Assembly (NCBI GenBank): GCA_013349725.1
Contig: DUZB01000022.1
Span: forward strand, 1 to 18,655
DNA from: Deltaproteobacteria bacterium
Lineage (GTDB): Bacteria; Desulfobacterota; DSM-4660; Desulfatiglandales; Desulfatiglandaceae
Direction: 5' to 3'
DNA: 18,655 nt
Shown: positions 13,404-18,655 of the stretch, piece after piece
Layout of the letters: each line of letters begins with the position of its first letter
Numbering within the stretch: position 1 is the first letter of the stretch
The notes under the pieces: generated by a model
The model's database searches: none
Seen by the model: the letters and a program-made list of their open reading frames with translations, nothing else
What the model was told of the DNA's origin: nothing
Position numbers and translations under genes: made by a program

Positions 13404-13734
13404 TCCATTCGATGGATACACCTTAAATGTTTTTTTGGACGATGACGGCGAATACCTTGCGCATTTTGTTGAGATGCCCCACGTGTCCGCATTTGCAGAT
13501 ACTCCCGAAGAGGCGCTAAGGGAACTTCGGATTGCCTGGGAGGGCGTGAAGGAAAGTTACCAAAAGCACGGAGAACCCATTCCTGTTGCACCCGCAAGGA
13601 AGGAGTACAGCGGACAATTCAATGTGCGAATTGATCGGCGGTTGCACCGCGCCCTTGCCATGGAAGCCGCGAAAGCCGGAGTGTCTTTAAATGCTATTGT
13701 CTCCCAGAAGCTGGCCAACAACGCGTCAACTTAA
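13390..13734 (+). CDS. hicB: HicB-type antitoxin
   Basis: This 114-residue antitoxin has the usual two parts. The N-terminal partial RNase H-like domain reads YTLNVFLDDDGEYLAHF, then PHVSAFADTPEEALRELRIA. The C-terminal ribbon-helix-helix DNA-binding domain reads FNVRIDRRLHRALAMEA, then AGVSLNAIVSQKLA. ATG 13390 is chosen because GAGGAG ends seven bases upstream; an in-frame ATG at 13375 lacks one. Translation is coupled to hicA through the overlap. The RHH domain predicts autorepression at the palindrome over the hicAB promoter. Confidence 0.92.
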   Translation: MRRLDPFDGYTLNVFLDDDGEYLAHFVEMPHVSAFADTPEEALRELRIAWEGVKESYQKHGEPIPVAPARKEYSGQFNVRIDRRLHRALAMEAAKAGVSLNAIVSQKLANNAST

Positions 13735-13916
13735 CAGCGCCGCTGAATGAGTCATGGCGCGTGGCATGTGACCCATTTCATTTTTTTTCGCAAAGCGATC
13801 ACTCTTTTTTCCCGCGAGTGCGTGCCCCGTTAAACGCGTAGCCTGTTTATCTGGGGGCCGAGGGGAAAAATATCTGTGTCTGTCTGTGTGGGTCTGAGGC
13901 AAAAAAATCTCTGCCT
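13735..13916. repeat. Spacer with REP-like palindrome and 10-bp micro-repeat
   Basis: The gap between the converging hicB and beta-helix fusion genes holds three things. Near the hicB stop GCGCC (13737-13741) and GGCGC (13757-13761) form a short stem, with T8 further on at 13782-13789 (a weak terminator candidate). At 13823-13856 TGCCCCGTTAAAC is followed by GTTTATCTGGGG, an imperfect palindrome. At 13871-13900 TATCTGTGTC, TGTCTGTGTG and GGTCTGAGGC follow in exact 10-bp register. Confidence 0.5.
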
Positions 13917-16598
13917 TCAAGGTTCCTTGACCAGACGAAACCCAAGATTCGCAAAATATTTGGCTGGCTCAGCGCCTCCTCGATTTCCCGAACGGCATGC
14001 CTTTGCATAGCTATTCCATCCGCCACCGCGAAAGACCCTTAGCTTGCCGGAGGAAGGCCCTTTCGGGTCTGTAAGCACGCCACCTGAGTAAGGACCGAAC
14101 CAATCCTGACACCATTCCCAGACATTGCCATACATGCCTGTGAGACCCCACTCATTGGGGGAAAATTCTTTCATTGAAACGGGCTTTTCCCGATACAATC
14201 CCTTCTCGCATCCATCTAAAGGATAATGGCCGCAATAGTTGGCATGTGCCGTAGACAGGCATTCCCCAAAAGAAAACGGTGTCTTTGTGCCGGCCCTGCA
14301 CGCGTATTCCCACTCTGCTTCCGTGGGCAACCGGTAGACGTCCGTTTTCTCAAGGTCGTTCAGTTTTTCAATAAACACTTGTGTTTCATTCCACGATACC
14401 TGTTCCACAGGGCAATCGCCGCCACAATTTTTGAAAAACGAGGGATCGGCACCCATAAGAGCTTTCCATTGACCCTGAGAAACTTCCGTTTCCTGCATAT
14501 AGAATCCCTTCGTTAGAACCACCCTGTGGGGTGCCGCTCCGTTCGTTTGATTTTGTCCATCAGAAAGCAAACCCATTTCAAAAGTGCCAGGGGAAATAAG
14601 AACAAATTTCATGCCTAATCGGTTGGTGAATTTTTTGGCGGGGGACGCTTCAACACGCACTACATCGTCGTTTTTCTTTTCTGTTCCAACAGGCAAATCC
14701 TTCACGCTCGGATCAGCAGAATCATCGACGTTTTTTCCCGTTCTCGCCGTTTTATCCGAAACAGTTTTCTTAGGGGATAATTCCTCTATTCTTTTCGGGA
14801 TAACCTTGACTATGTAAGAAAGTCCACTTTCACCCTTTGCCTTATCTATAGAGGCAACCGCGAATTCATACTGCCTGCCGCTCACCAATCCCGATATGGT
14901 TTTTGAATAAGTCTGATTGCCTGTGACCGTCCCACCCATTAGTGTTCTGGCGCCGTTCTTCACCTCATACACGTTAAAGCCAGTGATCGTTTTCAAGGTA
15001 ATCTCAGGGGGGGCATCCCATGACAATGAGACTGTTCCATCTCCAGGAATAGCCTGGACATTAAAGGGAGGAACTGTATTCCCAAAATATCCCCAGATAT
15101 AATTGGTCAGGGTTTGCCAGTCACCGCAAAAGCCATAGATCCCACTGACCCCATCCACAGTTTCCCGCATGAGTTCCCATATCTTCTTCTCATTAGGGAA
15201 CGGCCATAGATTTTCATCCGTTACCTTATCCCACCCAGGTTCTCCATAGAGCGTTCCTGACACCCCGATTTTCTTTAGAATCTCCGGACCGCATCTCTCT
15301 CCATCCTGACCGGCCGAGGCGAGAGGTGAATCCTGTTCGATCCGCACAGGGTATTTCAGGCCGTTTTGAAGAGGATCATAGTCCGTTGAGCCGGAGCCCC
15401 AACAGAAAAACATGCCTTTCAGTTTCGCCAAACCCTTGTTTCGATCAGCAAGGACACATTGACCTGCCTGATAGTGATTGTTGTTAGCAGTCTGGTTCGC
15501 TCTAAGCCCGACATTTCCTACGTCTCGAAGAATGCTGTCCGCTACAGTAAGGGTTCCTCCCTTTTTGCCATAAAATCCGTCCTGGGATTTGTTAAACGCC
15601 TTGATGCCCAACAGATTTGATGCAATGACATTGGTATTCGACTTCAGAACAAAGGCGCTCAAAGTAGGTTCTCCTGGGACCGTAACATCTAAGGCGATAC
15701 TATCTTTGACAACATTTTGCCCTTTCCCTTCACTTCCGGAAATGTAATAGGGAAGCTGAATGTCCTTGATCGATATGCAGCCATCAACGACATTTCCGTT
15801 TGCACCATATTGATCCCCAACCCAGAATCCCCCCGATTCACCGCTCAAGGGTTTGGCATAGTGCTCAATTCTATCTGAATCAATGCTGATACAATTTTGA
15901 TAAATGGTTTGGTCGCAGGCATAGGCTCTAAAGTTGAATATCTGTTGGGCATCATTGTAATCGTGCCGGACCAGGCACCTGCGAAAGATATTTTTTTCCC
16001 CGTTCCAGGAGATCAGCATATACCGCCCAGATCCCCAGGCAATGCATTCTTCCATCAGATTATAGGAACTCTTGGACCGATCATTGTAATCCGAATTCCC
16101 AAACCCCATGCAATGGTTGTTTCCTTTGAGTCCGTGAGCCAGAAAGCCACATCGGATAAATTTGGTGTGATGCATGTTGTACACGTGATGTGCTGCACCA
16201 TTTTTCATGAAGCGGTTATCAAAAACAAAACCCCGAAATTCCATAAATCCATGGGGCTTGCCCGTGTCAATGTGAATATGGGGTAATTTGACGCCCCAGT
16301 CGGTTTCAGCCCGAACCCTGGTGTAACCATCCGCGCCATCAGGCGGCATGTGATCGGCATCCGAGATGGTCATACCTTCCATCTGGCGCCAGTCCCCGTT
16401 CACAATAATCAACTCATCGTTGGGGGACATGGTCGCCATGGCCTGCCAGAGTGTCCGATACCCGGTTGCCCTGGTCGTGCCGTCACACGACCCTTTGTTC
16501 CCTGGATTACACCAGATCACTGCTGCAAGAACAGCAGAAGGGATTGTCAAAAATACAAACACTCCAAAAAAGCATGCAAACATTAAGCGATGTTTCAT
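13917..16598 (-). CDS. Secreted beta-helix / fibronectin III / FGE-sulfatase fusion protein
   Basis: This 893-residue protein begins with a signal peptide (hydrophobic residues 5-25, likely cleaved after VLAA). Residues 26-509 look like a parallel beta-helix domain, opening with VIWCNPGNKG and SPNDELIIVNGDW, with repeated short NxxxxxCIS-type turns. Residues 510-603 form a fibronectin type III domain (GDGTVSLSWDAPP, GRQYEFAVASID). A charged linker spans 604-658. Residues 659-893 form a formylglycine-generating-enzyme-like (SUMF1/FGE-sulfatase) domain: GMKFVLISPGTFEMG, YRLPTEAEWEYACRAG, MYGNVWEWCQDWFG, RVFRGGGW and GFRLV. The first of the two copper-binding cysteines of true FGE appears to be Ser, while the second remains in AKAC, so sulfatase activation is doubtful. 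AGGA lies seven bases before the ATG. Role unknown; binding or modifying surface glycan is plausible. Confidence 0.88.
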   Translation of the reverse strand: MKHRLMFACFFGVFVFLTIPSAVLAAVIWCNPGNKGSCDGTTRATGYRTLWQAMATMSPNDELIIVNGDWRQMEGMTISDADHMPPDGADGYTRVRAETDWGVKLPHIHIDTGKPHGFMEFRGFVFDNRFMKNGAAHHVYNMHHTKFIRCGFLAHGLKGNNHCMGFGNSDYNDRSKSSYNLMEECIAWGSGRYMLISWNGEKNIFRRCLVRHDYNDAQQIFNFRAYACDQTIYQNCISIDSDRIEHYAKPLSGESGGFWVGDQYGANGNVVDGCISIKDIQLPYYISGSEGKGQNVVKDSIALDVTVPGEPTLSAFVLKSNTNVIASNLLGIKAFNKSQDGFYGKKGGTLTVADSILRDVGNVGLRANQTANNNHYQAGQCVLADRNKGLAKLKGMFFCWGSGSTDYDPLQNGLKYPVRIEQDSPLASAGQDGERCGPEILKKIGVSGTLYGEPGWDKVTDENLWPFPNEKKIWELMRETVDGVSGIYGFCGDWQTLTNYIWGYFGNTVPPFNVQAIPGDGTVSLSWDAPPEITLKTITGFNVYEVKNGARTLMGGTVTGNQTYSKTISGLVSGRQYEFAVASIDKAKGESGLSYIVKVIPKRIEELSPKKTVSDKTARTGKNVDDSADPSVKDLPVGTEKKNDDVVRVEASPAKKFTNRLGMKFVLISPGTFEMGLLSDGQNQTNGAAPHRVVLTKGFYMQETEVSQGQWKALMGADPSFFKNCGGDCPVEQVSWNETQVFIEKLNDLEKTDVYRLPTEAEWEYACRAGTKTPFSFGECLSTAHANYCGHYPLDGCEKGLYREKPVSMKEFSPNEWGLTGMYGNVWEWCQDWFGPYSGGVLTDPKGPSSGKLRVFRGGGWNSYAKACRSGNRGGAEPAKYFANLGFRLVKEP

Positions 16599-16793
16599 GA
16601 GTTAATCCTGAACCCCTGTTTTCGTGTTTGTAAGTCATTATGGATTGTAACATATTTCTTCACAATATGTGCCCATTTCCTATCACAACAAAAACAGGTT
16701 ACACTCAAAATCAAATGGAATGCAGCAGCCCAATAATATTTCTGGTAGACAGGGATTTAACCAAGCGACTCTAATGATTTCAGAGCAGATGTT
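16599..16793. other. Intergenic stretch without an identifiable element
   Basis: The 195 bases between the fusion gene and the glycosyltransferase are AT-rich and should hold the promoter of the fusion gene on the minus strand. I see TACAAT in a suitable position but no matching -35 box. CACAATATGTG near 16660 is a short near-palindrome of unknown meaning. No ORF, terminator or repeat can be supported. Confidence 0.5.
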
Positions 16794-18017
16794 TTAAACC
16801 TTATCGTTACCACTCCCAGGCCGCCTTCTGATGCCATCATAAATGGGAGGATATTCTTCCACAATGCAGCACCAGTTTCGCTCCGATAGAGCCCGCTTTT
16901 TGCCGGCAGCCGCCAGCCGGGCTGCTAATGCCGGATCGTGTATGACCCGTTTGCAGCAACGAACCAGTTCCCGGTCATTTCCTGGTTCATAAAAAAGCCC
17001 ATTGTCCAAACCCACCATCTCTTTCAATCCTCCAACCGCACTGCAGATCACCGGTTTTCCCAAGGCCATGGCTTCCAAGGGCTTAAGAGGCGTGGTCATT
17101 TCAGTAATCCGGGTCCTTTTTCGAGGATATACCACCATATCCATGAGGGCATAGTATTCCGGAACGGCATCAGGGGGCACTTTTCCAACGAAGATAACTC
17201 CTGCGCCTCCTGGTTTGGCGATCTGATTCCGAATGGCATTTTCCATTTCACCGCCACCGACAATCAGAAGAGCCACATTTTTTTCACGCTCGTAAATTGC
17301 TGCAAATGCCCGAATGAGATCATCGATTCCCTCGAAATCATAAAATGTACCCAGATACCCAATCACGGCCTTGCCGTTCAACCCCAGATTGCTTATAAGT
17401 TCCGGATTCTTGGGTTTTGATTCAAACTTGAGAGCATCCACGCCATTCGGTACTACGAAAACTTTTGATTCCGGAATTCCTCTGGCTATCAGATCATTTT
17501 TCATGGATCTCGAAATGGAAACAACTCTGTCCACACTGCGACAAATGAAAGTCTCCATCCACCTGATTGTTCGGTATTGAACCGAGGTGGACGAAAATTT
17601 GTTGCTGGCCACTGCCGCATCTTCCCAGAAAGCACGAATTTCATAAACAATGGGGATTTGAAATTTCCTTGCCGCCAGCAGACCGGGAAACGCGCACAGG
17701 ATTGGGGAATGGGCATGAATGATATCCGGAGAAATTTTCCTGATGGCCCTACAAATGCTCCTATAGAACAGTATTTCTTCTTGAAACAACCTTGCCAATG
17801 GAATTTTTCGCATAAAGCATTTTTTCGGCCAGTTGGTTCTTAAGTGCGGTATGCCGTCAAACTCTTCCGTGTCTTTTTCGGTAGGGCCCTGCCGTACGGA
17901 GGTAATCACCCACGGATACATACCGATCTGTCTTTGATGGGTCACAATACTGCGGGACCGGATCGTATAACCTCCAATCAGAGGTATGCTGTCATTCATT
18001 ACATGCAGGGTTTTCAT
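16794..18017 (-). CDS. GT4 glycosyltransferase of exopolysaccharide type
   Basis: This 407-residue GT-B fold enzyme has the N-terminal acceptor domain starting MKTLHVMNDSIPLIGGYTIR, followed by RSIVTHQRQIG and IIHAHSP. The C-terminal donor domain has VVPNGVD, VIGYLGTFYDFEGIDDLI, LLIVGGGE and PLKPLEAMALGKPVI, the last being the nucleotide-sugar signature of GT4. The opening recalls glycosyltransferases annotated with exosortase A systems. I start at ATG 18017 because the family usually begins MKxLHV and AAGAGA lies nearby; ATG 18044 would add nine residues without a ribosome binding site. Donor and acceptor cannot be assigned. It lies about 100 bases behind the PHP gene on the same strand. Confidence 0.9.
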   Translation of the reverse strand: MKTLHVMNDSIPLIGGYTIRSRSIVTHQRQIGMYPWVITSVRQGPTEKDTEEFDGIPHLRTNWPKKCFMRKIPLARLFQEEILFYRSICRAIRKISPDIIHAHSPILCAFPGLLAARKFQIPIVYEIRAFWEDAAVASNKFSSTSVQYRTIRWMETFICRSVDRVVSISRSMKNDLIARGIPESKVFVVPNGVDALKFESKPKNPELISNLGLNGKAVIGYLGTFYDFEGIDDLIRAFAAIYEREKNVALLIVGGGEMENAIRNQIAKPGGAGVIFVGKVPPDAVPEYYALMDMVVYPRKRTRITEMTTPLKPLEAMALGKPVICSAVGGLKEMVGLDNGLFYEPGNDRELVRCCKRVIHDPALAARLAAAGKKRALSERNWCCIVEEYPPIYDGIRRRPGSGNDKV

Positions 18018-18114
18018 TCTCTTTTCTTGCTTAGGAAGTTTCATCAACTATGGTAGAACTTTTCTTGAGTCATCATTATTGCGCAGGCAATCTGCCTGAA
18101 AGTTTAGGCGATTT

Positions 18115-18655
18115 TCAATAAAGAAAGCGTCGCAAATGGCGTTTCAGAGAACGTCCGATCCTTTCTCCCAATATCTTTTTCAGGTTGCGGTACAGGACTT
18201 TTTTCGCAAAAAAGTTAAAAAAAGTATCAGAGGCATTCATTAGAGTGAAGTAAAAATCATAAACAATCGGAAGATCCCCCTGCGGATTCAGGTTGATGTG
18301 GGAGCCCGAAACGACAAAATTTCCCTCTTTTAGTGCGCTGAAAAGCGTGTCTTTTTGAACACTGGGAAGGGGAACATGGATGAATGTTTTCATGTTCTGC
18401 CTGTTCCAGTGGAGATCCAACCCTGTATACCCAAAGATTTCCCCGTTGCGTGAGCGAACCGATCTCAAAAGAGACAGGCTTTTCGCATTGGGGGCGAACG
18501 ACCCGTCTATTTTGGTATTCCAGACCTCGATTCCATTCACAAAATGTAGCAGATCGTGTGGAACAACGTAACCGTTCCTTTTTGGGTGGGCAATAACGTT
18601 TAGCCCGCCGTTTTTATGCACTTGTTCTGCTATTTCGCTCAGTTTTTTTTTCGGA
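18115..18655 (-). CDS. PHP-domain metallohydrolase, 5' end cut by window edge
   Basis: The visible C-terminal part (about 179 residues, open to the right edge) contains AEQVHKNGGLNVIAHPKRNG, then GIEVWNTKIDG and YTGLDLHW. These match the later metal-binding motifs of PHP-superfamily phosphoesterases (the histidine of AHP and the Asp-x-His of GLDLHW). It ends in a basic tail (NLKKILGERIGRSLKRHLRRF). GTG 18621 is merely an internal codon, because the frame continues upstream without a stop. Within an exopolysaccharide region a phosphatase or phosphoesterase role is plausible, but the first metal motifs are outside the window. Confidence 0.75.
   Translation of the reverse strand, partial: PKKKLSEIAEQVHKNGGLNVIAHPKRNGYVVPHDLLHFVNGIEVWNTKIDGSFAPNAKSLSLLRSVRSRNGEIFGYTGLDLHWNRQNMKTFIHVPLPSVQKDTLFSALKEGNFVVSGSHINLNPQGDLPIVYDFYFTLMNASDTFFNFFAKKVLYRNLKKILGERIGRSLKRHLRRFLY

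Noticed and set aside
18619..18621. GTG as start of the PHP gene
   Set aside because: The reading frame continues upstream to the window edge with family-like residues (LSEIAEQ), so the gene is truncated by the window rather than short.

Overview
The window looks like a chromosomal segment of a Gram-negative anaerobe, most likely a member of the former Deltaproteobacteria (Desulfobacterota/Syntrophobacterota type). This rests on the citramalate-based isoleucine route, the short-type LeuC/LeuD subunits, the exosortase-style exopolysaccharide genes and the style of the intergenic micro-repeats. It is an inference from recognised protein families; no marker gene is present.

Region 1 (1-6603, minus strand) is a branched-chain amino acid operon in the order cimA, leuA, leuC, leuD, ilvD; ilvD is cut by the left edge. 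CimA makes citramalate and LeuA makes 2-isopropylmalate. LeuCD isomerises both, and IlvD serves the later common steps. Upstream of cimA lies what I consider the best discovery in the window: a complete transcription attenuator. A consensus-like promoter is followed by a 38-codon leader ORF in which 20 of 38 residues are Ile, Val or Leu. The end of that ORF can pair with the 5' arm of a perfect 11-bp terminator that is followed by nine U. This is the layout of classical ribosome-mediated attenuation, here placed in front of a citramalate/leucine operon.

Region 2 (6680-11744) holds envelope/exopolysaccharide genes. A membrane-anchored parallel beta-helix protein (minus) ends in a duplicated 49-residue module. 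Divergent from it are a B12-binding-type radical SAM protein with a helical-repeat tail (plus) and a polyprenyl-phosphate sugar transferase (plus) that would start glycan assembly on the lipid carrier.

Region 3 (11792-13734) is a toxin-antitoxin cluster: a small ORF resembling the partner of MNT-type nucleotidyltransferases, a frameshifted DUF433-like remnant, an intact vapBC pair with a palindromic operator, and an intact hicAB pair whose promoter places the start of transcription at the hicA ATG (predicted leaderless). hicAB is flanked by imperfect palindromes sharing the core CCCGTTAAAC, which also occurs in the cimA-leuA spacer.

Region 4 (13917-18655, minus) returns to surface/polysaccharide functions: a secreted beta-helix / fibronectin III / FGE-sulfatase fusion, a GT4 glycosyltransferase resembling those of exosortase systems, and the C-terminal part of a PHP-domain metallohydrolase cut by the right edge.

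Several spacers carry short degenerate tandem repeats with unit lengths of 8, 9 or 10 bp, each with a different unit; they are listed individually. No tRNA, rRNA, CRISPR array, insertion sequence or integrase was seen.
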